Below are positions 41,516-52,404 of a DNA stretch of 64,000 bases, piece by piece (the first letter of the stretch is position 1; the number at the start of each line of letters is the position of its first letter). The translations under genes and the position numbers were made by a program. The notes beneath the pieces were generated by a model. It was not told where the DNA came from and made no database searches. It saw only the letters and a list, made by a program, of their open reading frames with translations. Where the stretch lies: positions 1-64,000 of the forward strand of contig JADZER010000060.1 in NCBI GenBank assembly GCA_020850415.1. The letters are read 5' to 3'. The stretch comes from Phycisphaerales bacterium. Lineage in GTDB: Bacteria > Planctomycetota > Phycisphaerae > Phycisphaerales > UBA1924.

Positions 41516-44500
41516 TCAGCCGGGTGAGCTCTCGCTGAAACGCGGCGCGACGGGCGGCTCGGCGCCGGCCTGGAGGGCGTCGAGCTTGGCGCCGACGCCG
41601 GCGGCCTCGGCGGTCAGATCGTCGCGCCGGGGCGAGCCGCCGCCGTCCCGGAGCGCGGCCAGCTCGCCGACGAGCAGCTGCTGGGCGCGGAGCCACTCGG
41701 CCTCGGCGCGGTCGCGATCGCCGGCCCGCCAGAGGGCGTCGCCGAGGTGGTCGTGGACGGTGGCGCTGTCGGCCCCGCCGGGCAGCCCGGTGGCGGCGAT
41801 GAGCAGCGAGACCGCGCCCTCGCGCACGGAGCCGTCGGGCTGGGGCTCGTTGTCGAGTCGGCCGAGCTTGTAGCGGAGCCAGCCGAGCGAGTCGGCGATG
41901 TTCGACTGGTCGGGCTTGAGCGCGTAGGCGTGCTCGAGCAGCCGCTCGGCCTCGTCGAGGTCCTCGTGCCGCTCGGTCAGGAAGTAGCCCAGGTCGTTGG
42001 CGGCCCAGGCGTGGTCGGGGTTGTAGCGGAGCGCGACCCGGTAGACCTCGAGCGCGGCCTCGTCCCTGCCGGAGTTCAGCAGCGAGCCGGCGAGCTGGTA
42101 GGCGATCTGGCTCCGCGCGAGGTCGAGCGTGTCGACGGGGATCTCCAGGCGGGCGGCGATGTCGCCGATGATCCGGGCGGCGACCTCGGGCGTGGTGACC
42201 TTCTGCAGGAACGACACGGTCGCGGTGGCGATCTGGTCTGTGGTGGCGTCGGGCGAGTCGGCGAGGAGGGCCCAGCGGGCGTAGCCGAGCTGCCAGTCGA
42301 GCTCGATGCCGCGGGTCTCGGCGGCGGTGAGGAGCGCGAGCGTCGCGCCGTTGAGGGCTGGGGTGGGCTCGCCCTGCACGCGCCCGGCGAGGGCGGCGGC
42401 GAGCTGGAGCACGCGGTTCTCCTGCTCGGGGGTGAGGCGGGCCTGCTTGGGCATGGCGGTCTGGGCGGCGCCGGCGGCCTGCTCCCACTGCGCGAGCCGG
42501 GCGTGGTGCTCCGCGAGGTCGAGGCTCGCGTCGATGCCGGCGCCGGCGCCGGCGAACCGGGCCTGGGCGAGGGCGTCGGCCTCGTCGGGGCGGCCGGTGG
42601 CGCGGAGCAGGTTCTCGAGCGCCCTGGAGACCGGGGGTGTCGGGCGCGAGGCGTAGGCGTCGCGCGCCACGCGTTCGGCCTCGTCGGAGCGCCCGAGCAG
42701 CTGGAGCAGCGTGGCCCGGGCCGCGAGCATCTCGCCGGTGACGGGTGGCGCCGCGCACAGGCCCTCAAGCCAGCTGGCGGCGGACTGGAGCGAGGCGCTG
42801 TCCTCGACGGCGTTGCGCTGGGCCCAGACCTGCATGAGCAGACCCAGGGCGGCGCCGGCGCCGAGAGGCGAGTCCTCGACGAGCGCGCGGGCCGACCGCT
42901 CCGCCTGGTCGATCAGGCCCCGCCGGGCCTCCTCCTGCGTGTTGACCCACCGGAGCAGCTGGCTGGACGGGGCACGCTCGCGGAGCGCCCGGATCGCCTC
43001 GCCCGCGCCCTGCGGGTCGCCGGCGGCCTGGCGGACATTGATCAGCCCCTCGTACACACGCTCGTTGAACTCATCGAGGGCGACGGCCCGGTCGAGCAGT
43101 TCGGCGGCGAGGGCCGGGTCGGCGGTGTTGAGCGCGAGCTCGGCGCCGAGCAGCAGCGTGCCGATCGACGCGCCCGGGTCGGCGAGCGCGGGCCTCAGGG
43201 CGGCGAGCGACTCCTCGTACCGCTGGGCGGCCTTCAGCGCGCGGGCCTGGGCCGGCGGGTCGCCGTCGAGTGTCCGGACCAGGGAGTCGAGCTCCTCCCA
43301 CGCCCCGGCCTGTGCCGCGGCGAGGGCGAGCAGCTCGGCGGGCACGGCGCCGGCGTCCGGCGCGATCGCGTCCGCGGGGCGCCCCAGCGCCAGCAGCAGC
43401 GCCGCGCGCAGCGTGCGTCCGGCGGGCGTCTCCGGCAGCGATCGGCTCAGCGGGCCCGGGGTCGGGTGCCAGGCGGCCAGGACCCATCCGATCGTCGCGG
43501 CGTCGGCCGGGGGCTGCTCGAGGAGCCGCAGCGCGGCCGCCTCGATCGCCTCGGGGGAGTCGCAGCGGGCGAACAGCTCGCCGAGGACGCGGGGATCGCC
43601 GGGCGCCGCGAGCGAGCGAGCGGTCAGCAGTGCGCGGGCCTGGTCGGGCGGGCTGGCGGCGGCCTTGGCGAGCGTGAGGAGCGTGTCGGTGGTCGCGGTC
43701 CGCCCGTCGGCGATCGAGCGGTCGAGGTCGCCGAGCGCCCTGACGACCAGGGGCCCGACCTCGCGGTCGTCGCGGAGCAGCGCCAGCAGGGCGAGGTCGC
43801 GGGTGTCGGCTCGGCCCTGGCGCCCGGCGATGTCGTCCAGCGCGAGCAGCGCGACCGAGGCCGCCCGGCCGGCGCGGAGCAGCACGAACGCACGACGCGC
43901 GAGGATCGCGCCGGGGTCCACCGAGGGCGCGGCCGCGGCGGTGGCGTACGCCTCGGCGGCGAGCGCGTCGTCGCCCAGGCGGCAGGCGGTGTCGCCGATC
44001 CGCACCCACAGGTCTGAGGCGCGCCGGGCGATGTCGGTCGCCTCGTCGGCGAACCGTGTCGGGGTGCGGAGCTGCCGGGGCAGCACGAGCCCCTCCTGCA
44101 GCGCGTCGATCGAGGCCTGGAGGTAGCCCAGCTGCGTGAGCGGGTCGGACAGGCGCACCAGAGCGACCTGACGCAGCAGCGGGTCGGCCTGCTCCGGCTC
44201 GGCGTCGAGGCAGCGGGCGAGGTAGTGAGCCGCCAGGTCGTGCTGCCCGGTGCGGGCGGCCTGGATGCCCAGCACGCCGAGCGTGAGGGCGTCGTCTGAC
44301 CCGAGGTCGGCGGCCTTGCGTCGGCTCAGCATCGCGGCGCCGGCCTGGCCCATGATCGACTGGGCTTCGGCGAGCTTCAGCCACGGGGCGGGCGAGGCCG
44401 GGTCGAGCTGTGCCGCGCCGGCCAGGTCGCGGGCGGCGCCCGGGGCGTCGCGGTCCAGCAGCCGGGCGAGGCCCGAGGTGTAGAGCTGTCGGGCGCGCAG

Positions 44501-44890
44501 CAGCGCGCCCTCGGTCGGCGGCGGGGGGGTGGTCCCGGCGGTGGGGCGGGGGGCCCTCAGCGCGGCGAGCACCTCTGGTAGCGGGCGCCGGGCGTCCGCG
44601 GCGGCGGGATCGTCCGGGGACATCGGGGTCAGCGCGTCGGTGTCCAGGGCGCGGAGTTGGGGGACCGGGCGGGCGATCGGGCTGGCGATCGGGCTGGGCC
44701 GCTCGGCGTCCCGGAGGGCGGCGAGCCGGGCGTAGGCGTCGGAGAGCTCGGGCCAGGCGAGTGATTGGGTCGTCGAGGGCTGTGCCCGCTGGGCGTTGGC
44801 TGCGGCGTGGCCGGTCGAGCACCCGCCGGCGGCGCCGACGAGCAGCCCCGCGGCGCAGACGGCGGCGATGTGCCGGTGGGGTGCGGGCAT
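41516..44890 (-). CDS. Large TPR-repeat lipoprotein
   Basis: 1124 aa. Signal with lipobox (VGAAGGCSTG, Cys ~24), then a Pro/Ala-rich stretch and many TPR-type helical pairs: e.g. PWLKLAEAQSIMGQAGAAMLSRRKAADLGS near the N-terminus, ALEVYRVALRYNPDHAWAANDLGYFLTERHEDLDEAERLLEHAYALKPD and IADSLGWLRYKLGRLDNE near the C-terminus. It is probably a periplasmic or outer-membrane scaffold; no enzymatic motif. The start overlaps the stop of the upstream gene (ATGA), so it is coupled to the rbfA-side operon. Confidence 0.8.
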   Translation of the reverse strand: MPAPHRHIAAVCAAGLLVGAAGGCSTGHAAANAQRAQPSTTQSLAWPELSDAYARLAALRDAERPSPIASPIARPVPQLRALDTDALTPMSPDDPAAADARRPLPEVLAALRAPRPTAGTTPPPPTEGALLRARQLYTSGLARLLDRDAPGAARDLAGAAQLDPASPAPWLKLAEAQSIMGQAGAAMLSRRKAADLGSDDALTLGVLGIQAARTGQHDLAAHYLARCLDAEPEQADPLLRQVALVRLSDPLTQLGYLQASIDALQEGLVLPRQLRTPTRFADEATDIARRASDLWVRIGDTACRLGDDALAAEAYATAAAAPSVDPGAILARRAFVLLRAGRAASVALLALDDIAGRQGRADTRDLALLALLRDDREVGPLVVRALGDLDRSIADGRTATTDTLLTLAKAAASPPDQARALLTARSLAAPGDPRVLGELFARCDSPEAIEAAALRLLEQPPADAATIGWVLAAWHPTPGPLSRSLPETPAGRTLRAALLLALGRPADAIAPDAGAVPAELLALAAAQAGAWEELDSLVRTLDGDPPAQARALKAAQRYEESLAALRPALADPGASIGTLLLGAELALNTADPALAAELLDRAVALDEFNERVYEGLINVRQAAGDPQGAGEAIRALRERAPSSQLLRWVNTQEEARRGLIDQAERSARALVEDSPLGAGAALGLLMQVWAQRNAVEDSASLQSAASWLEGLCAAPPVTGEMLAARATLLQLLGRSDEAERVARDAYASRPTPPVSRALENLLRATGRPDEADALAQARFAGAGAGIDASLDLAEHHARLAQWEQAAGAAQTAMPKQARLTPEQENRVLQLAAALAGRVQGEPTPALNGATLALLTAAETRGIELDWQLGYARWALLADSPDATTDQIATATVSFLQKVTTPEVAARIIGDIAARLEIPVDTLDLARSQIAYQLAGSLLNSGRDEAALEVYRVALRYNPDHAWAANDLGYFLTERHEDLDEAERLLEHAYALKPDQSNIADSLGWLRYKLGRLDNEPQPDGSVREGAVSLLIAATGLPGGADSATVHDHLGDALWRAGDRDRAEAEWLRAQQLLVGELAALRDGGGSPRRDDLTAEAAGVGAKLDALQAGAEPPVAPRFSESSPG

Positions 44891-45606
44891 CAGGCGTCCT
44901 TCTTGCCGCGTGCGGGGGTGGTCCTCGGGGCTGCTTTCTTCGCGGGCTTGGTCTTCGCTGGTTTGGTGTTGGCCCTGGGCTTGGCCGGGGCGTCGCGCCA
45001 GGCCTCGAGCACGGGGACGACTTTCTCGGCGTCGCTGGCGCGGATCTGGCGTTCGAGCCAGCGTTCGGCCTCGTCGAGGGCGAGGGAGGGGTCCAGGACC
45101 CCCTCGCCGACCAGAAGCTCGAACAGCGTGCGGTCCGTGGGGATCGCGTGCCCGTGGAACGCGAAGAGGGTCACGCGGGCGGCGACGAAGGCGGGCATCC
45201 CGTCGAGGCTCTCGATGTACTCGCGGACATCGCGTTTGGGCTTGTTCTCAAGGTGGGCGAGCGTCACGCGGTGCTCGCGCTGGAAGAGGGCGTTGAGCGA
45301 GGCGCGCATCCGGTCGGCGCGCTCCAGGGCGGCGCGGTCCTTGGCGCCGGTCCACTCGACGATCTCCTGGGGCAGCGCGACACGAAGCTCGTTGGGGTCG
45401 ATGATCCACGCGCAGAGGGAGTCGAACGCGGCGGCCGCGGCCTTCGGCGCCGACTCCCAGAGCAGGAAGGAGTAGATGAGGCAGCCCACGAGGGGCTCGA
45501 TGCACTCGTGCTTACGCTCGGGGAACACGGGCGCGGGGTCGGTCTTGCCCAGGAGCGTGGTCAGCACTGCCGCGAGCTTGTCGCCGTCGCCGCTGGGGGA
45601 TGTCAT
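44890..45606 (-). CDS. HhH-GPD-like helical protein, catalytic residues unclear
   Basis: 238 aa. The central ~180 residues look like the endonuclease III / HhH-GPD fold: LVGCLIYSFLLWESAP, then REYIESLDGMPAFVAARVTLFAFHGHAIPTDRTLFELL in the place of the HhH and following helix. The conserved Lys and Asp of glycosylases and the Fe-S cysteines are not evident, so activity is doubtful. The C-terminal ~30 residues are Lys/Pro/Ala-rich (KTKPAKKAAPRTTPARGKKDA), probably nucleic-acid binding. Overlaps both neighbours by ATGA. Confidence 0.6.
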   Translation of the reverse strand: MTSPSGDGDKLAAVLTTLLGKTDPAPVFPERKHECIEPLVGCLIYSFLLWESAPKAAAAAFDSLCAWIIDPNELRVALPQEIVEWTGAKDRAALERADRMRASLNALFQREHRVTLAHLENKPKRDVREYIESLDGMPAFVAARVTLFAFHGHAIPTDRTLFELLVGEGVLDPSLALDEAERWLERQIRASDAEKVVPVLEAWRDAPAKPRANTKPAKTKPAKKAAPRTTPARGKKDA

Positions 45607-45998
45607 GACTCCGCGTCCTCCGTCGTGTCGGCGGGCCCAGCGGACTCCTTCGTGAGGCGTTCGTCGCGGACGCGGTCGAGGGCGGCGCGCACCTCGGCCC
45701 CGCGTTTGATCGACTCGTCGAGCTTGAACTGCAGGGCGGGGAGTCGGCGTGTCTGGACGGTCTTGCCGAGCTCCCGCCGGAGGTACCCGGCGGCGGCGCG
45801 GAGGCCGTGCATGGTGAGGTCCTGCTGTTCGGCGGGCAGGACGGAGACCGTGACGATGGCGGCGGTGAGGTCGTCGGTGACGCGGACGCCGGTGAGGGTG
45901 ATGAGGCCCTTGACGCGGGGGTCCTGCAGCCCCCTGACGAGCAGGGTCTGCAGGTCGCGCTGGATGGTCGAGGCCAGCTGCTCGGTGTGGCGGCTCAT
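45603..45998 (-). CDS. rbfA: Ribosome-binding factor A
   Basis: 30S maturation factor acting on the 16S 5' region. 131 aa. Signatures: LASTIQRDLQTLLVRGLQDPRVKGLITLTGVRVTDDL and LRRELGKTVQTRRLPALQFKLDESI. Start at 45998 (GGAGTG upstream); an alternative ATG lies 9 nt upstream. Overlaps ylxP and the HhH-like gene with ATGA junctions. Confidence 0.9.
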   Translation of the reverse strand: MSRHTEQLASTIQRDLQTLLVRGLQDPRVKGLITLTGVRVTDDLTAAIVTVSVLPAEQQDLTMHGLRAAAGYLRRELGKTVQTRRLPALQFKLDESIKRGAEVRAALDRVRDERLTKESAGPADTTEDAES

Positions 45999-46381
45999 CG
46001 GTCGCACTCCTCCCCGGAGATTCCTGTCATGCGGGCGAGCATCTCCCTGGCCAGGTCGTCGGTGTCGGCGAGGGTGGGCGAGGGGGCCATGGCCTCGGCG
46101 TCGAAGACGCGCCGGGTGGTGGCGCCGAGCTCGGCGTCGCGCAGGGCGTGGAGCTTGGCGCTGATGGCGTCGAGGGTGGCGGCGACCCGCTGGCCCTCGG
46201 CCGAGACGGCGGCGACGCCGAGGACCGCGACATTGAGCATGTCCATCGCGCCGACCTCGGCCACGGCGACCAGGTGCTCACGGTGGAGGCGGTCCTTGAG
46301 CGAATGGACCACGCGGCGCTTGTCCTTGAGGGACGAGGCCTGAGGGATGAGGAGCTCGAACTGCAACACACCGATGACCAT
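45995..46381 (-). CDS. ylxP: YlxP-like protein, DUF503
   Basis: 128 aa. MVIGVLQFELLIPQASSLKDKRRVVHSLKDRLHREHLVAVAEVG is the DUF503 signature. The family sits in nusA-infB-rbfA operons of many bacteria and is thought to aid ribosome assembly. An upstream ATG at 46405 would add eight residues. Overlaps rbfA by ATGA. Confidence 0.9.
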   Translation of the reverse strand: MVIGVLQFELLIPQASSLKDKRRVVHSLKDRLHREHLVAVAEVGAMDMLNVAVLGVAAVSAEGQRVAATLDAISAKLHALRDAELGATTRRVFDAEAMAPSPTLADTDDLAREMLARMTGISGEECDR

Positions 46382-46434
46382 GTTCGCGTACCGCGGCCGG
46401 CGCATGCCCCGCCCTGTTGTATGCCGGGCGGTTG

Positions 46435-49302
<2,868 letters not shown>

Positions 49303-49386
49303 GCCCGGCTCCCGATGTTCGTATCTCTGTCTGGTTCCGCTGCGGCCGACCCCGCGCGCACCGGCGCGGGGCGGCGTTGAATCTGC

Positions 49387-50796
49387 TTACGACGACCCGT
49401 TCCCCCCGCCCAGGATGTCCGCGGCCCGGGCCTCGGCGTCGTGGTCGGCGGCGTCTGCGCGTGGCTCCGATGAGGCGGGCGGCGCGAGCAGGCCCGCGCC
49501 GAGGATCGCCGCGGCGGCGATCTCCGGGTCGACATCCCCGCCGCCCTCGCCCAGCTCGCCGCTGAGGAGCTTGCGGGCGGCCTCCTCGTCGGCCCTGCGC
49601 CGGGCCTCGGCCGCCTCCTTGTCCTTCTGCTGCTGCTCGGCGACGACCTTGGCTCGTTCGCCGGCGATCTGGATGAGCCGCTCGGCGCCGTCGGCGTCGA
49701 TCTCGAGCTCGGTCATGAGCACTTCCGCGCCGACCTCCTCGATGTCGAACACGCTGACCATGCCCAGCGCCGCGAGCCGGTCGACCTGCTCTTCGGCGAT
49801 GCCCTCGATGCTCTGGAGCGTCTCGGACATGATCTCCAGGCCCTTGTTGAACTCCTCGGGGGTGAGGATGTCCACATCCCAGCCTGTGAGGCGGGCGGCC
49901 AGCCGGACATTCTGGCCCCGCTTGCCGATCGCGAGGCTGAGCTGGTCGTCACGGACGACGACGGTCGCCCGGCCGAGCTCGAAGCACAGGCTGATCTCGG
50001 CGACCTCGGCGGGCTTGAGGGCGTTGGCGATGAGGATCTGGCTCGACTCGTTCCAGCGGACGATGTCGATCTTCTCGCCGTTGAGCTCGTCGACGATGTT
50101 CTTGATGCGGCTGCCGCGGACACCGACGCAGGCCCCGACCGCGTCGACCTTGGAGTCGATCGAGCTGACGGCGATCTTGGTGCGGTACCCGGCCTCGCGG
50201 GCCATGGCCTTGATCTCGATGATCCGCTCGGAGACCTCGGGCACCTCGACCTCGAAGAGCCGCTTGATGAAGTCCGGGTGGCTGCGGCTGAGGACGATCT
50301 TGACCTGGTTGCCCACATCGCGGACATCGAGCAGGAGGCAGCGGACGCGGTCGCCGGGCTGGAACTGCTCGCCGGGGATCTGCTCGGACCGGGGCATGAA
50401 TGCCTCGGCGCGGTCGACGGTGACGACCAGCGAGCCGCCCTCGTACCGCTGGGCGACGCCGGTGACGATCTCGCCGACGCGCTTGGAGAACTCGTCGAAG
50501 ATGCTGTTGCGCTCGTCCTCGCGGAAGCGCTGGATCATGACCTGCTTGAAGGTCTGGGCCGCGATGCGCCCGAACGCCTCGGGGGGCATCTCGAGCACCT
50601 CGCCGTGGCGGTAGAGGGACATCTGCCCGCTGAGCGGGTCGAGGGTGCAGGTGAACTCCTCGGTGTCGAGGGTGTTGAAATAGCGCCTCGCGGCCGAGAC
50701 CATCGCCTGCTCGAGGTCCGCGATGAGCAGGGACTTGTCGATATTGCGATCGCGCGCGATCGAGTCGAGGATTCGCAGCATCTCACCGGTGTTCAC
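49387..50796 (-). CDS. nusA: Transcription termination/antitermination factor NusA
   Basis: 469 aa, GTG start with AGGAG 9 nt upstream. N-terminal RNAP-binding domain (MLRILDSIARDRNIDKSLLIADLEQAMVSAARRYF), S1 domain (~130-200), then KH1/KH2 with GACVGVRGSRIKNIVDELNGEKIDIV and LAIGKRGQNVRLAARLTGWDVDI. C-terminal ~100 residues are acidic/Ala-rich helices. Head of the nusA-infB-ylxP-rbfA operon. Confidence 0.95.
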   Translation of the reverse strand: MNTGEMLRILDSIARDRNIDKSLLIADLEQAMVSAARRYFNTLDTEEFTCTLDPLSGQMSLYRHGEVLEMPPEAFGRIAAQTFKQVMIQRFREDERNSIFDEFSKRVGEIVTGVAQRYEGGSLVVTVDRAEAFMPRSEQIPGEQFQPGDRVRCLLLDVRDVGNQVKIVLSRSHPDFIKRLFEVEVPEVSERIIEIKAMAREAGYRTKIAVSSIDSKVDAVGACVGVRGSRIKNIVDELNGEKIDIVRWNESSQILIANALKPAEVAEISLCFELGRATVVVRDDQLSLAIGKRGQNVRLAARLTGWDVDILTPEEFNKGLEIMSETLQSIEGIAEEQVDRLAALGMVSVFDIEEVGAEVLMTELEIDADGAERLIQIAGERAKVVAEQQQKDKEAAEARRRADEEAARKLLSGELGEGGGDVDPEIAAAAILGAGLLAPPASSEPRADAADHDAEARAADILGGGNGSS

Positions 50797-51057
50797 GAGA
50801 CTCGCTCCTGATTGTCGGGTTGTCTTCCGGGGTCCTCCGTGCGGCCCCGGCCAGGATGTCAAACGCCAAAGTCGAAACTCCAAAAACGAAACAGCCACGC
50901 GCGTCCGTGGACGCCGGTGGCCGCCAGTCGGCGGGAGAGGGTTCTCCCGCCCACCCGGATGGGCGCTCCGCCTACCGCATGGCGGAACCCTCCGCTCGGG
51001 ACCGCGCCAGGGGGCGCGGGCCCGGGGAACGAGCGCACGAATGGCCCGTCAGATCAG

Positions 51058-51089
51058 CCACCATGATGGGACTCTGTATCCACCATGAT
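51058..51089 (-). repeat. Direct repeat in the nusA leader
   Basis: Two copies of CCACCATGAT (51058-51067, 51080-51089), 22 bp apart, two helical turns. They lie in the ~340-nt leader between the putative promoter and nusA. The leader (50797-51140) holds no convincing gene; a 10-codon ORF (MVDTESHHGG) overlaps the repeats. A TCCGCC / GGCGGA hairpin is at about 50968-50988. Confidence 0.45.
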
Positions 51090-51140
51090 CCGTCCATAAC
51101 TCGGCCGGCGCCCCATTGCGCCGCCGTCATACCACCCCAG

Positions 51141-51170
51141 ACTGTAGCTGTCCCCCGACGCCGGGGTCAA
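51141..51170 (-). promoter_or_regulatory. Candidate nusA operon promoter
   Basis: Minus strand TTGACC (51165-51170), 18 nt, TACAGT (51141-51146). The -35 box sits in the loop of a CCGGGG / CCCCGG hairpin (51161-51177) that follows the fliM stop at 51199, so terminator-like hairpin and promoter overlap. Confidence 0.6.
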
Positions 51171-51198
51171 TCCCCGGGGCCGACTCCGGGGCCCGGGC

Positions 51199-52224
51199 CT
51201 AGGCCGTCGGGGCCGGCTTGGTGGGCTTGGGGGTCGGGTCGCCCAGGATCCGCAGGGCCAGGCCGCCCCGGTGACGCCCGATCTCCGCCCGGAACTTGCA
51301 CTCCCCCTCGATGCAGACCTGGGCCGGCTCGTCGGCGGGCACCTCGGTGGTGATGATGTCCCCAACCACCATGGTCGCCAGGTCCCGCATCGAGATGGTC
51401 GTCTCCGCCAGCAGCCCGGTCACCTGCACGGTCGCCCGGCCCAGGTTCCGGGTGATGCGTCCCTCGGCGGCCTTGGATTTCTGGCTCTTGGCGGCGCTGA
51501 ACCAGCTCTGAGCGCTCAACTCCTCGACCACCGGCTCGATCACATTGTACGGGATGCACAGGTTCATCGTGCCCGCCCGGTTGCTGGTCTTGAGCTCGAA
51601 ACCCAGCACGACGACCACCTCGTTGGGCGGCACGATCTGCACGAGCTGCGGGTTGCTCTCGGTCGCGACGATCGAGAACTGCATCTCCCGGACGCTCGCC
51701 CAGGCCTCGGCGAGGGCGGTCAGGCCACGCTTGGTGACATTCTCGATGAGCCGGGTCTCGATCAGCGTCATCGGGCGCTGGGGGATGAAGAGGTCCTGGC
51801 TGGTGCCGCCGAGCAGCCGGTCGATGATCGGGTAGATGATGAGCGGGCTGATCTCCATGCACATCTGGCCCTCGAGGGCCGTGGACTCGATCAGGTTGAA
51901 GCTCGTGGGGTTGGGCAGGCCGCTGATGAACTCCGAGTAGGTCATCTGCTCGCAGGTCGCGACGCGGACCTCCACGATCGTGCGCAGGAACCCCGACAAC
52001 GCCGCCCCGAAGTTCCGGGCGAAGGCCTCGTGCAGGGTCTGCAGGGCCCGCATCTGGTCCTTGCTGACGCGCTCGGGACGCTTGAAGTCGTACGGGCGCA
52101 CCTCGATCGGCTCGTCGTGACGGTGCCGGCTGTAGATCGCGATAGACGACTCGTCGTCCTCGACCACGGGCGCCTCGCCGGCGGCGAGCAGGGCGTCGAT
52201 GTCGCTTTGGTCAAGAACTTCCAT
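51199..52224 (-). CDS. fliM: Flagellar motor switch protein FliM
   Basis: Cytoplasmic C-ring switch protein; binds CheY-P at its N-terminus. 341 aa. N-terminal EVLDQSDIDALLAAG is the CheY-binding/FliM signature; YDFKRPERVSKDQMRALQTLHEAFARNF, LPNPTSFNLIE, IIYPIIDRLLGG and PFEV-type VVVLGFELKT follow; C-terminal SPOA-like domain (VQVTGLLAETTISMRDLATMVVGDIITTE). Placed apart from the main flagellar block, upstream of nusA. The start at 52224 is from the family N-terminus. Confidence 0.93.
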   Translation of the reverse strand: MEVLDQSDIDALLAAGEAPVVEDDESSIAIYSRHRHDEPIEVRPYDFKRPERVSKDQMRALQTLHEAFARNFGAALSGFLRTIVEVRVATCEQMTYSEFISGLPNPTSFNLIESTALEGQMCMEISPLIIYPIIDRLLGGTSQDLFIPQRPMTLIETRLIENVTKRGLTALAEAWASVREMQFSIVATESNPQLVQIVPPNEVVVVLGFELKTSNRAGTMNLCIPYNVIEPVVEELSAQSWFSAAKSQKSKAAEGRITRNLGRATVQVTGLLAETTISMRDLATMVVGDIITTEVPADEPAQVCIEGECKFRAEIGRHRGGLALRILGDPTPKPTKPAPTA

Positions 52225-52404
52225 CGCCCGAGGCGTCCTCTCCGTTCGGGGAACCCCGGGCGCAGCCCCGCCCGACGGATCGGTTCCCGAGGGGTCTATC
52301 GGAGGGCGGGCGTCCGGGGCTTGAGGGGCCCGGGGATAGCTCGGCGGACCCGACCGGACGCCCACCGGAATACCCCGCAGGGTTTGGCTGTCCAATCATC
52401 TGCG

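Noticed and set aside
44890-45606. Active endonuclease III
   Set aside because: No Fe-S cysteines and no clear catalytic Lys/Asp; only the helical pattern is similar.
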